Source of the DNA: CAVRRZ01 sp963723745
Lineage (GTDB): Bacteria > Actinomycetota > Actinomycetes > Mycobacteriales > Geodermatophilaceae
DNA: 64,000 nt
Reading direction: 5' to 3'
NCBI GenBank assembly: GCA_963723745.1
Contig: CAVRRZ010000002.1
Span: forward strand, 62,001-126,000
Shown here: positions 17,550 to 26,959 of the stretch, one piece after another
Position numbering within the stretch: the stretch's first letter is position 1
Layout of the letters: each line of letters begins with the position of its first letter
The notes under the pieces: generated by a model
Databases searched by the model: none
What the model saw: the letters and a program-made list of their open reading frames with translations, nothing else
Told to the model about the DNA's origin: nothing
Program-made: the position numbers and the translations under genes

Positions 17550-19375
17550 TCAGACGAGCGACTCGAGACCCTCGTCGGGCGGCAGCGCCATCCCGGCCTC
17601 GATCGGCGGCCGGTGCGGCTGGTCGAGCCCGCGCATCCGCGCGGCGTGCAGGGCGAGCAGCAGGTTCAGCCGCAGCGTCGGGTCGGAGGTGAACGGGCCG
17701 AGCAGCCGCTCCAGCTTGCCGATGCGGTAGCGCATCGTGTTGTAGTGGAAGTGCAGCCGGCGGGCGGACTCCGCGACGTTGAGGTTGGTCTCCAGCAGCA
17801 CCCGCAGCGTCTCGCGCAGGTCGGCCGAGTCGGCGTCGGACGCGTCGGCCAGCGGGCCGAGCACCTCGTCGACGTAGGACCGCAGCTCCGTGCTGTCCGG
17901 GATGAGCGACAGCAGCCGGAACACGCCGAGCTGGTCGAAGTGGATGACCGCCGCGGTGCCGTGGATCTCCTGGCCGACGCCCAGCGCGCGCTGTGCCTGC
18001 TGGTGCGCCTCGCCGAGGGCCGACAGCGAATCCGCCGGGCGGCCGATGCCGGTGCCGAGCACCCTGCCCACGCGGCGCAACCGGCCGTTGACCCGCGAGG
18101 TGACCGCCGCCACGAGCGCGCTGATCTCCTCGGGGGTGCGCCCGTCGAGGGGCAGCACGGTGACGATCTCGGTGGACAGACCCGCGACCGCCGCCCCGGC
18201 GACCTCCGACTCGAGCGCCGCCCGCCAGCCGTCGGCGAGCCGGTCGAGGACGTCGAGGGCCCGGGTGGGGTCGTTGGACGCGTCGGCGACGGTCTCCGTG
18301 GCGGTGACCAGGACGACGACCGGGCCGTCGAGGCGCCAGCCGAAGGAGCGGGTGTAGGCCAGCGCCCGCTCGGTGTGGCCGCACGGCGCCGCCGACGAGC
18401 CGGCGCACCAGGTCGCCCTGGAAGCGCAGCTCCACCGAGTGCACGGCCTGCGAGCCGGATGACGGCCAGCGCGGCGATGACCGCGGCGCGCTCGAGCACG
18501 CCACCGGCACCGAGTCATCAGCGCGCCGGTCCGGTTGCACCGCCACCAGCCAGCCGTGCCGCTGGTCGCCGGCCATGATCGGGGCGACCGCGTACTCCCC
18601 CACCCCGCCGGGCAGCTGGTGGTGGCCGGGCACGAGCAGGATGCCGTCGGCCGGGGACAGATCGGCGTCGGCGAGCACCTCGGCCGGGGTGACCACGCTC
18701 TGGTCGGCACGCGTGACCGGACAGCCGGCGGGACGGCGCGAGCTCGGCCAGCGCGTCGTCGGCGGCGGCGTCGAGCAGCCAGAGCCAGTCGCGGATCTCC
18801 TCGACGTCGTCCCCGGGGCCCGGCGCTGGTGACGACCTCGCGGTCGGGGCCCAGGCCCAGCACGGCGGCGCCGTCGAGCATGACCGCGAGCCGCTGGGTG
18901 ACCTCGGCGAGCCCGCCGCCGGTGAGCGCGACGCCGATGAACTCGTCGTCCATCCGGGACGACAGCGCCAGCGCCTGGCCCTGCTTGGTGACGACGGCGC
19001 CGAGGACATCCGAGACGATCTCGTCCATCCGGACGCCGGCGGGCAGTGCGAGCACCGGGAAGCCCGCGGCGCTCGGCCTCGGCCAGCACCTCGCCGGGCA
19101 CGGGCGCGCGGGCCGTCGGTGCGCCGGTAGGCGAGCGCGGCGGTGCCCATCGAGTCCAGCCGCTCGACCAGGGCCCGGCAGTTGGCCGGGTCGGCCGGGG
19201 GCAGCCGGGCACCGAGCACGACGAGCACGTCCGGTCCCGGCGCCGGCGAGGGGGTCGGAGGGGTCGTCGACGACCATGTGCCGCACCACCGCGGCCGAGC
19301 CCGGCGGCGCCTGCGGCGACCGCCGTACCGGCCAGTGCCGGGCAGCGCCAGAGCCTCGTCGACGGTCAGTCCCAT
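17550..19375 (-). CDS. PucR family transcriptional regulator (frame-disrupted)
   Basis: A regulator of about 600 residues. The N-terminal PucR domain begins MGLTVDEALALPGTGRYGGR and includes MDEFIGVALTGGGLAEVTQRLAVML in the reconstructed frame. A central GGDEF-like region follows (FGWRLDGPVVVLVTATE). The C-terminal PucR helix-turn-helix has LRVLLETNLNVAESARRLHF and HYNTMRYRIGKLERLLG. PucR proteins typically activate purine, hydantoin or related catabolic genes. The divergent DUF2877/AllH-like gene is the obvious target. About nine single-base insertions break the frame between 18390 and 19340; the last 280 residues are intact. GGAG lies shortly before the ATG. Confidence 0.87.
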
Positions 19376-19790
19376 GCGCTCCTGCCAGCTCGGCCGGTCC
19401 TCTGGCGGAGCGTGCACGGCGTGACGACTCCACGAGCGGCCCAATTGCGACGGAACGGGGTCGATCCGTTACGCTGCGTCCGAGCACCGAGCGAAGTGTC
19501 ACCCTGTGTCACGACGTGTCCCCTTCCAGTCGTCATCCAGGGTGGCACACCGTCACCTGCTGTCAGGAGTCCCCGGACGCGCAGGCTCATTCTTGGCGAC
19601 ATCCGCCATACGACGGCGTGCGACGCGCCGCATAGGTCGAGTCCCGGTCCACTTCGCCCCGCTGGGATGGTAGGCCGCCGCCGCTCCCCCGGTGACAGCC
19701 GCACCCCACCCCGCGAGGGGTCGTGGAACGGCCGGGCGGGGGAGTCCAGCGACGGCTTCCTCGTCGTTCCTCCGCGCGAAGGGCCGCGTC
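19376..19790. promoter_or_regulatory. Divergent PucR / DUF2877 control region with 10-bp phased repeats
   Basis: A 415-base region between two divergent genes. It holds three direct copies of GTGTC beginning at 19496, 19506 and 19516, exactly one helical turn apart; the first two extend to GTGTCAC. About 20 bases upstream, TTGCGA (19445) and TACGCT (19470) could form a plus-strand promoter with a long 19-base spacer. The repeats look like a regulator operator. No convincing small gene is seen in the remainder. Confidence 0.5.
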
Positions 19791-20804
19791 ATGCGCACCA
19801 TCGACGACATCCCCGGAACAGCTGCCCGCCATGCGGGCCCCGACCACCCGACCGGCCGCGCCGCGCGCGCCGGCGTCCCTACGATCCCCCTCCCCCGCGA
19901 GTCCGCCGCCGCCGCCGCCCGCACCGCTCGTCCGGCCCGGGCGGCGACCGCCGTCCCGGCGTCAGCGAGCACCGGCGTAGCCGAACTGCTGCGCGGCCCC
20001 GTGCGCCCGGCACGCGTCCTCATGTCCATGCCCGCGGCGGTCTACCTGCACGGTGTCCACCGACCGCGGCGGCGACGTCGTCGGCGTCCTCACCAGCGAC
20101 GCCGCCCGGCTGCCGCTGGCGTGCATGCTCTTCCGCCCCAGCAACGGCCGCCCGCTGGTCGCGCTGCCCACCGGGCTCACCGGCCGAGGTCGGCGGCGGC
20201 CGGATCGTCGTCGGCGACCTCGCGGTCAGCGCCGCCGCCTGGTGGGACCCGCGCCCGCGAGCTGCCCAGCCGCCCGCCCGGCTCTGCTGCCCGAGGGCGT
20301 GCGCCAGCTGCGCAACGCGCTCTACGGCGAGGGTGTGCCGCACAGCGCGTTCACCCTGCCGGGCCTGCCGACCGGCCCCGGCGGCCCACTCGCGGCCCTG
20401 CGTGGCGCCGTCCGCCGTGCCGACCTCGACGCGGCGCTGCGCACGGCGACCCGGCTCATCGGCCTCGGCCCAGGCCTCACCCCGGCCGGCGACGACGTCA
20501 TGGCCGGCACCGATCGCCGGGCTGATCCTGCTCGGCCACCCGGCCGGCCGAGCGCTTCGCGGCCGGCGTCTACTCGCTGGCGGCAGGCCGCACCACCGAG
20601 CTGTCCCGGGCGCTGCTCCGGCACGCCGCCTGCGGGCGGGTCAGCGGCGAGTACGCCGCCGTCCTGCACGGCCTGGTCGGCGAGCGACCGCTCGGCCGCG
20701 CGATCGACGGTCTGCTGGCCACCGGCGCGACCAGCGGCCGGGCGATGGCGCTGGGCCTGTGCACCGCGATCGACCTGGTCGACCGCACGCTGCGGGACCG
20801 CTGA
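19791..20804 (+). CDS. DUF2877 (AllH-like) protein, frame-disrupted
   Basis: A protein of about 335 residues. After a Pro/Ala-rich N-terminus come VLMSMPAAVYLHGVDRGGDV, LPEGVRQLRNALYGEGVPHSAF and the family signature LIGLGPGLTPAGDDVMAG. The end is GRVSGEYAAVLHGLVGERPL...LVDRTLRDR. DUF2877 includes AllH, a component of the oxamate carbamoyltransferase (AllFGH) of allantoin degradation. Divergence from a PucR regulator supports a purine-nitrogen role. AllF and AllG partners are not in the window. Insertions occur near 20052, 20180, 20258, 20513 and 20550. The start is uncertain; an in-frame ATG also occurs at 19692. Confidence 0.75.
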
Positions 20805-20831
20805 ACAGGCACACGCGGCGGGTGGCCGGGC

Positions 20832-21700
20832 TCAGATCCGGCAGGCGTGGATGCTGGTGACCAGGATGGCGCGCGCGCCGAGCTCCCAGAGCTCGTCCAT
20901 GACCCGGTTGGTCTCCGACTGGTGCACCATCGCGCGCACCGCCGACCAGCCCGGCGTCTGCAGCGGGCTCACCGTCGGCCCCTCCAGGCCCGGGGTCACG
21001 GCGGTGGCCTGCTCGAGCAGCTCGTTCGGGCAGTCGTAGTCGAGCAGCACGTACTGGCGGGCGACCAGGACGCCGCGCAGCCGCCGGCGCAGCTGGGCCA
21101 CGGCGGGGATCTCCTCGGCGCCGTCGCGGCGGACGAGGATCGCCTCGCTGGCGAGCACGGGCTCGCCGATGATGTGCAGGCCGGCGGCGCGCAGCGTCGT
21201 CCCGGTCTCGACCACGTCGCAGACCGCGTCGGCGACACCGAGCCGGCAGGCGGTCTCGACCGCGCCGTCGAGCTTGACGACGTCGGCCTTGATGCCCGAC
21301 TCGTCGAGGTAGCGCTGCAGCAGCACCGGGTAGGCGGTGGCGATCCGCTTGCCGGCCAGCTGGTCGACCTGCTCGATGCCCGACTCGACGGGGGTGGCGA
21401 ACCGGAAGGAGGACCGGCCGAAGCCCAGCGTCATGACCTCGACCGCCGCGGGCGCCCTCGCCGTCGGTCGGGCGCGGTCTCCAGCAGCATGTCGCGGCCG
21501 GTGATGCCGACGTCGAGGGTGCCCGCGGCGACGTAGACGGCGATGTCGCGCGGCCGCAGGTAGAAGAACTCGGTGTCGTTGTCGGGGTCGTAGACCGCGA
21601 GGTCCTTGGTGCTGCGCCGCTGGCGGTAGCCGCTCTCGGCGAGCATCTCGGCGGCCGGCTCGCTCAGGACGCCCTTGTTGGGCACGGCGATGCGCAGCAC
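20832..21700 (-). CDS. hisG: ATP phosphoribosyltransferase (long form)
   Basis: HisG condenses ATP with PRPP, the first step of histidine synthesis. The protein is about 288 residues. The GTG start gives VLRIAVPNKGVLSEPAAEML with GAGGAG 7 bases before it. The catalytic domain includes YLRPRDIAVYVAAGTLDVGITGRD (split by one insertion near 21460) and VADAVCDVVETGTTLRAAGL, which binds PRPP phosphate. The C-terminal regulatory ACT-like domain ends ELGARAILVTSIHACRI, typical of the histidine-inhibited long form. It follows hisE by about 95 bases at the end of the rib-his operon and converges with the DUF2877 gene. Confidence 0.95.
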
Positions 21701-21794
21701 TGGAGGTCTCCTCGGTGACGTGACGGAACGGCCTCGCTGCAGGGGCCCGCGCCGAGCCTGCGAGGCGTGGGGGAAGCGAGGTCCTTCTACTTCT

Positions 21795-22060
21795 TCAGAG
21801 GTGAGCGTAGACGTCGTCGAGGGTGAGACCCGCGGGCCAGCATGAGCACCTGCACCCGGTAGAGCAGCTGGCTGATCTCCTCCGCCGTCCGCTCGCTCGC
21901 CCTCGTGCTCGGCGGCCATCCAGGCCTCGGCTGCCTCCTCGACCACCTTCTTGCCGGCGGCGTGCACGCCGTCCCGGACGGCGGCGACCGTGCCCGACGC
22001 CGGGTCGCCGGCGGCGACCTTGGCCGTGAGCTCGGCGAACAGCTCGTCGAACGTCTTCAC
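21795..22060 (-). CDS. hisE: Phosphoribosyl-ATP pyrophosphatase
   Basis: HisE removes pyrophosphate from phosphoribosyl-ATP, the second step of histidine synthesis. The small protein (about 87 residues) starts VKTFDELFAELTAKVAAGDP. It carries the MazG-like metal helices KKVVEEAAEAWMAAEHEGE and, after one inserted base near 21895, EEISQLLYRVQVLMLARGLTL. It ends DDVYAHL. Its GTG start overlaps the ribH stop as GTGA, so it is translationally coupled to riboflavin genes, an arrangement seen in other actinobacteria. Confidence 0.9.
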
Positions 22061-22585
22061 CCTCGTCCTTCCCGCGTCCGTCGGACCGAGAAGCCCGTGG
22101 GCCGCTGCGGCGCTCGCAGCTCCCGCAGGGTCAGCGCGGTGGCCAGGGCGGCGACCGTCGCCTCCCAGCCCTTGTCCTCGGCCGAGCCGGGCAGCCCGGC
22201 CCGGTCCCGTGCCTGCTCCTCGGTGTCGCAGGTCAGGACGCCGTTGCCGACCGGCTGGCCCGCGTCGAGGGCGACCCGGGTCAGGCCGGCGGTGACCGCG
22301 TCGCAGACGTACTCGAAGTGCGGGGTGCCGCCGCGGACGACCACGCCGAGCGCGACGACGGCGTCGTGCCGCTCGGCCAGCGCCTGGGCGACCACCGGCA
22401 GCTCGACCGCGCCGGGCACCCGGACGACGGTGGGCTCCGGGATCGCCGCAGGCCTGCGCTGCCGCGACCGCGCGGGCGAGCAGCGCGTCGGTGAGTCTCG
22501 GCGTGCCAGGTGGTGGCGACGATGCCGAGGCGTCAGGCCGGCGGCGTCGACCGGCTCGACGACGGGCGCTCCGCGAGCCGCTCAT
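22057..22585 (-). CDS. ribH: 6,7-dimethyl-8-ribityllumazine synthase
   Basis: Lumazine synthase condenses the ribD product with dihydroxybutanone phosphate. The protein is about 170 residues. The N-terminus MSGSRSAP leads into GIVATTWHAELTDALLARA (frame-broken near 22450-22560). The rest is intact: VPGAVELPVVAQALAERHDA, VVALGVVVRGGTPHFEYVC and GVLTCDTEEQARDRAG, including the catalytic His of TPHFEYV. It overlaps ribAB upstream (ATGA) and hisE downstream (GTGA). Confidence 0.93.
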
Positions 22586-23895
22586 GCGGGCTGCTCGTCG
22601 ACGCGCAGTGGGACGTCGCCGGGATCGGTCGGCGTCGGGGGCCGGACCTCGGTCTCCGGCTCGATGATGTCGAGCAGGTGGCCCATCCGGTCGCGCTTGG
22701 TGCGCAGGTAGGCCAGGTTCTCGGCGGTCACGTGGCTGGGCAGCGGCACCCGGCCGACGACTTGCAGGCCGTAGCCCTCGAGCCCGGCGCGCTTGGCCGG
22801 GTTGTTGGTGAGCAGCCGCATGGTGTGCACGCCGAGGTCGACGAGGATCTGCGCGCCGGTGCCGTAGTCGCGGGCGTCGGCGGGCAGGCCCAGGTCGAGG
22901 TTGGCGTCGACGGTGTCCGCGCCCAGGTCCTGCAGCTGGTAGGCCTGCAGCTTGTGCAGCAGGCCGATGCCCCGGCCCTCGTGCCCGCGGATGTAGAGCA
23001 CGACGCCGCGGCCCTCCTGGGCGACGGCGGCCAGCGCGGCCTGCAGCTGCGGGCCGCAGTCGCAGCGCAGCGAGCCGAACACGTCGCCGGTGAGGCACTC
23101 GGAGTGCACGCGGACCAGCACGTCCTCGCCGTCGCCGATGTCGCCGTAGACGAAGGCGACGTGCTCGCGGTCGTCGTAGGAGCTGCGGTAGCCGACGGCG
23201 GTGAAGGTGCCCGGCGCCAGCGGCACGGTCGCCTCGGCCACCCGCTCGACCAGCTTGTCGAAGCGCTTGCGGTAGGCGATCAGGTCGGCGATGGAGATCA
23301 TGCACGAGGTCGTGCTCGTCGGCGAAGACGCGCAGCTCCTCGCCGCGGGCCATGCCGGTCGGGTCCTTCTCGCTGACGATCTCGCACAGCGTGCCCGACG
23401 GGCGCAGGCCGGCCAGCACGGCGAGGTCGACCGCGGCCTCGGTGTGGCCGGGCCGGCGCAGCACGCCGCCGTCCTTGGCGCGCAGCGGCACGATGTGGCC
23501 CGGGCGCGACGAGGTCGGCCGACGTGGTCGTCGCCGGGTCGGCGAGCAGCCGGATCGTGTGCGCCCGGTCGGACGGCCGAGATGCCGGTGCGTCACGCCC
23601 TCGCGGGCGTCGACGGTGACGGTGTAGGCGGTGCCGCGGCGGTCCTGGTTGACCCGGAACATCGGCGGCAGGTCGAGCCGGTCGGCGTCGGCCTCGGTGA
23701 CCGGCACGCAGATGTAGCCCGAGGTGTAGCGGACCATGAAGGCCACCAGCTCGGGCGTCGCCAGCTCGGCGGCGAAGATCAGGTCGCCCTCGTTCTCGCG
23801 GTCCTCGTCGTCGATGACGACGACGGGCCGGCCGTCCTTGATGGCGGCGATGGCGTTCTCGATCGGTGTCCAGGCGCGGGCCAGGGCGCGCTCAT
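22582..23895 (-). CDS. ribAB: Bifunctional DHBP synthase / GTP cyclohydrolase II
   Basis: A fused enzyme of about 430 residues supplying both riboflavin precursors. The N-terminal RibB domain has VVVIDDEDRENEGDLIFAAE (acidic metal site) and FMVRYTSGYICVPVTE. The C-terminal RibA domain has VRVHSECLTGDVFGSLRCDCG (zinc cysteines), YIRGHEGRGIGLLHKLQAY and LLTNNPAKRAGLEGYGL. Insertions occur just after the ATG, near 23510-23590 and near 23305. The start ATG at 23895 overlaps the probable ribE stop (ATGA), with GGAGGG nearby. It is followed by ribH with a 4-base overlap. Confidence 0.94.
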
Positions 23896-24512
23896 CGACG
23901 CGCCCTCCAGCAGTCGCTCCACGTACTTGGCGATCACGTCGACCTCCAGGTTGACCGGGTCCCCCGGGGCGCGCGCGCCCGAGCGTGGTCTCGCGGAGGG
24001 TGGTGGGGATGAGGCTGACCTCGAACCAGGGGCTCGGCGTCGTCGGCGGCGCTGACCGCGCTGACCGTGAGCGAGACGCCGTCGACGGCGATCGAGCCCT
24101 TCTCGACGACGTAGCGGGCCAGCTCGCGGCGGCAGCGCCGATGCGGACGACCTCCCAGTGCTCGCCGGGCGTGCGGGCGAGCACCTCGCCGACGCCGTCG
24201 ACGTGGCCCTGCACGATGTGCCCGCCGAGCCGGGTGTGCGGCGGTGACGGCGCGCTCCAGGTTGACCGGGTCGCCGTCGCGCAGCCGCGCCGAGGCTGCT
24301 GCGGCGCAGCGTCTCGGCCATGACGTCGGTGCTCCACACGCCGTCGTCCGACGTCGGTCACGGTGAGGCAGACGCCGTTGACCGCGATGGAGTCGCCGAG
24401 GGCGACGTCGCTCGAGCACGCGTTCTGCGCCCGGATCCGCAGAACCGCGGCGTCGCGCCGTGTCCTCGCGGACGACGAGGGTGCCCACCTCCTCGACGAT
24501 GCCGGTGAACAC
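23892..24512 (-). CDS. ribE: Riboflavin synthase alpha chain (frame-disrupted)
   Basis: Riboflavin synthase dismutates lumazine to riboflavin. The GTG start gives the invariant N-terminus VFTGIVEEVGTLVVRED. Two lumazine-binding repeats can be pieced together: GDSIAVNGVCLTVTDV and YVVEKGSIAVDGVSLTVSAV. The end includes GDPVNLEVDVIAKYVERLLEG. At least six single-base insertions break it, among the densest runs of damage in the window. The stop is inferred from the ATGA overlap with ribAB. The GTG sits one base after the ribD stop. Confidence 0.88.
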
Positions 24513-24513
24513 C

Positions 24514-25598
24514 TCAACTCCCTCCGTCCGCGTCGGACTGCTCGGACCCTCCAGTGTGCCGGGTCGGACTGCAGGCCGTGAGTCTGCACGTCGCCCCCCA
24601 GGGGGGTGACCTCGACGATCTCGAGGGTCAGCGCGCCGCCGATCGAGCCGATTCCCAGGTCGCCCACGAGGGAGGGCCCGGCGCCGAGCAGCTTCGGGGC
24701 CAGGTGCACGCACGACCTCGTCGACCAGGCCGGCGCGGAGGAAGGCGGCGGCCAGTTCGGCCCGCCCTCGAGCAGCACCCGCCGGACGTCGCGGTCGAAG
24801 AGCTCGGCCAGCAGCTGCGGCCGGGACCGGCGGCCCGGCTGACGAGGGTCGGCGCGGCGTCGTCGCGGACCCGGGCCGTCGGCCGGCAGCCGGCCGCGGC
24901 GGTCGACGACCACGCGCAGCGGCTGCCGGGCGGCGGTGCGTGCCGTCGGCGTCGCGCACGGTCAGCTGCGGGTCGTCGGCAGCGCCGTGCCCGAGCCGAC
25001 GACGACGGCGTCGCAGGTCGCCCGCAGCCGGTGGACCGCGGCGCGCGCCGGTCTCGCCGGTGATCCAGCGGCTGCTGCCGTCGGCGGCGGCGACCCGGCC
25101 GTCGAGGGTGGCCGCGACCTTCCAGATCGACGAACGGGCGGTGCTCGCGGACGCCGGTCAGCCAGGCCGCCAGGGCGCCCGGCCTCGGCCTCGGCCTGCT
25201 CGACGCCGAGCGACGACGTCGACCCCGGCGGCCCGGAGCCGGTCCGACCCCTCCGCCGGCGAGCCCGGTCGGCTCCGGGACGGCGACGACGACCCGGGCG
25301 ACGCCGGCGGCGATCAGCGCGTCGGCGCACGGGCCGGTGCGGCCGGTGTGCGCGCAGGGCTCGAGGGTGACGACGACGGTGCCGCCGCGGGCCCGCTCCC
25401 CGGCCTGGGCCAGCGCGGTCACCTCGGCGTGCGGGCCGCCGGGCGGCGCGGTCGCGCCCTCGCCGACGAGCGTGCCGTCCGGCGGCGAGGACGACCGCGC
25501 CCACCGGCGGGGTTGGGGCTGGTGCGTGCCGAGCACGGTCTCGCCGAGCTCGCGCGCCCGGGCCATCGCCCCGCTGCTCGGCGTCCGGTGACGCTCAC
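24514..25598 (-). CDS. ribD: Riboflavin-specific deaminase/reductase
   Basis: A bifunctional enzyme of about 355 residues that deaminates and then reduces the pyrimidine intermediate of riboflavin synthesis. The deaminase domain is clear: MARARELGETVLGTHQP, the zinc ligand GPHAEVTALAQAG, and TLEPCAHTGRTGPCADALI. The reductase domain is badly frame-broken but RVLLEGGPNW and LLGAGPSLVGDLGIGSIG are visible. The GTG start overlaps the rpe stop (GTGA). About eight +1 insertions lie between 24590 and 25580; the end is taken as the TGA at 24514. Confidence 0.88.
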
Positions 25599-26271
25599 CC
25601 GGCATCGCCGCGGCGGCCTGCGCGCGCAGCGCGGCGATCGCCTTGGCGGGGTCGTCGGCGCCGTAGACGGCGGACCCGGCCACGAACACGTCGGCGCCGG
25701 CCTCGGCGGCCTGCTCGATCGTGTCGGCGTTGATGCCGCCGTCGACCTCGACGAGCAGCGTCAGGTGGCCGGTGTCGACCAGCTCGCGGGCCCGGCGGAC
25801 CTTGGGCAGGACGTCGGCGATGAACTACTGGCCGCCGAAGCCGGGCTCGACGGTCATGACCAGGAGCAGTGTCGAAGTCGCGCAGGACCTCGAGGTAGCC
25901 GTCCAGCGGCGTCCCCGGCTTGAGCGCCAGCCCGGCCAGGGCGCCGGCGGCCCGCAGGTCGCGGGCGACCGCGCGCGGGTCGCCGGTGCAGGCCTCGGCG
26001 TGCACGGTGACGTTGCGGGCGCCGGCCTCGGCGTACCCGGGCGCCCAGCGCTCCGGGTTCTCGATCATCAGGTGGCAGTCGAGCGGGACGGGGCTCACCG
26101 CCTGGATGGCCTGCGACCACCGGCAGGCCGAGGGTCAGGTTCGGCACGAAGTGCGCGTCCATGACGTCGACGTGCAGCCAGTCGGCGTCGGCGATACGCA
26201 GCGGTCTCCTCGGCCAGCCGGGCGAAGTCCGCCGACAGCAGGCTCGGCGCGATCATCGGTTCCCGGGCCAC
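25595..26271 (-). CDS. rpe: Ribulose-phosphate 3-epimerase, with an in-frame amber codon
   Basis: Rpe interconverts ribulose 5-phosphate and xylulose 5-phosphate. The TIM-barrel protein (about 224 residues) has MIAPSLLSADFARL, MDAHFVPNLTLGLPVV, LDCHLMIENPERW, MTVEPGFGGQ and GADVFVAGSAVYGADDP. Directly after GFGGQ the codon is TAG (25825-25827) where the family has a lysine, serine or glutamate; the frame then continues normally. +1 insertions also occur near 26200, 26118 and 25870. I chose the GTG at 26271 because TAGACT lies 8 bases upstream; an ATG at 26256 directly before IAPS is the alternative. It heads the rib-his operon through a GTGA overlap with ribD. Confidence 0.9.
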
Positions 26272-26279
26272 GTCGTCCG

Positions 26280-26328
26280 AGTCTAGGTTCCGGGTGACCC
26301 CCGTCGTCCGCCGGTGTGCTCCTAGGCT
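26280..26328. promoter_or_regulatory. Back-to-back leaderless promoters of rpe and GPP34
   Basis: Minus-strand TAGACT (26280-26285) lies 8 bases before the rpe GTG. Plus-strand TAGGCT (26323-26328) lies 6 bases before the GPP34 GTG. Neither gene has a ribosome site, so both transcripts probably begin at or beside the start codon. With this spacing there is no room for a riboswitch in front of the rib operon. Confidence 0.6.
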
Positions 26329-26334
26329 GCCGGG

Positions 26335-26952
26335 GTGGCTGCGACGGACCTGACCGGCGGTGTCGCCGTCCGCATGTCGGCGCTGTGCCTGTCCGCCGAC
26401 GGTTCCCTGGGCTCGTTCAGCCTGTGGGACGACACCGCCCGCGGGGCGCTGCTGCTCGACCTCGCCCTGGCCGGCCGGCTGGAGTCCCTCGAGGACAGCA
26501 TCGTCGTGGACGACGAACCCACGGGCTTCCCGCCCGCCGACGCGCTGCTGGCCGCGATCGGCGCCGAGCCGGAGCGGCCGCTGGACGGCTGGCTGGCCGA
26601 GCGCCGTCTGGGGCTGCGGCACCTCGCCGCCGCCAACGTCGGATCGGGACGCTGGTCGAAGCGCCGCGACCTGTTCGCGCGCCGCCGCTACATCGACCTG
26701 CACCCCGAGACCACCCGGGCCGACGTCCACAGGGCCCGCGACACCGACCCCGGCGACTGGACGCCCGCGGACGCGTGCCTCCTGGTGCTGGCCGTGGCCG
26801 CGTCGCTGCGCATCGCCGGTCCGGCGCCCGGGGCCGAGGCGGTCCTGCCGCGCACGGGCCCGGCGGCCTGGCTGTGCCAGGCGGTGCTCGACCACCTGCG
26901 CCTGGCCGCGATGCGGTACGGCACGGAGGCCTCGGGCCTGAGTCCGTTCTGA
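26335..26952 (+). CDS. GPP34 (GOLPH3-like) family phosphoprotein
   Basis: A 205-residue protein of the GPP34 family, the bacterial relatives of the Golgi phosphoinositide-binding protein GOLPH3. The N-terminal signature is seen in LCLSADGSLGSF and RGALLLDLALAGRLESLED. Basic clusters follow (GRWSKRRDLFARRRYI) and a helical C-terminus WLCQAVLDHLRLAAMRYG. Actinobacterial genomes carry many paralogues of unknown role, presumably membrane-associated. The GTG start is leaderless (TAGGCT 6 bases before). It ends 7 bases from the convergent end of the DUF2589 operon and shares the insertion between rsmB and rpe. Confidence 0.8.
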   Translation: MAATDLTGGVAVRMSALCLSADGSLGSFSLWDDTARGALLLDLALAGRLESLEDSIVVDDEPTGFPPADALLAAIGAEPERPLDGWLAERRLGLRHLAAANVGSGRWSKRRDLFARRRYIDLHPETTRADVHRARDTDPGDWTPADACLLVLAVAASLRIAGPAPGAEAVLPRTGPAAWLCQAVLDHLRLAAMRYGTEASGLSPF

Positions 26953-26959
26953 CCGCCGA

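Noticed and set aside
26257..26334. Possible FMN riboswitch upstream of the riboflavin genes
   Set aside because: Only about 60-80 bases separate the divergent starts and the rpe promoter abuts its start codon; the conserved riboswitch sequence blocks are not seen.
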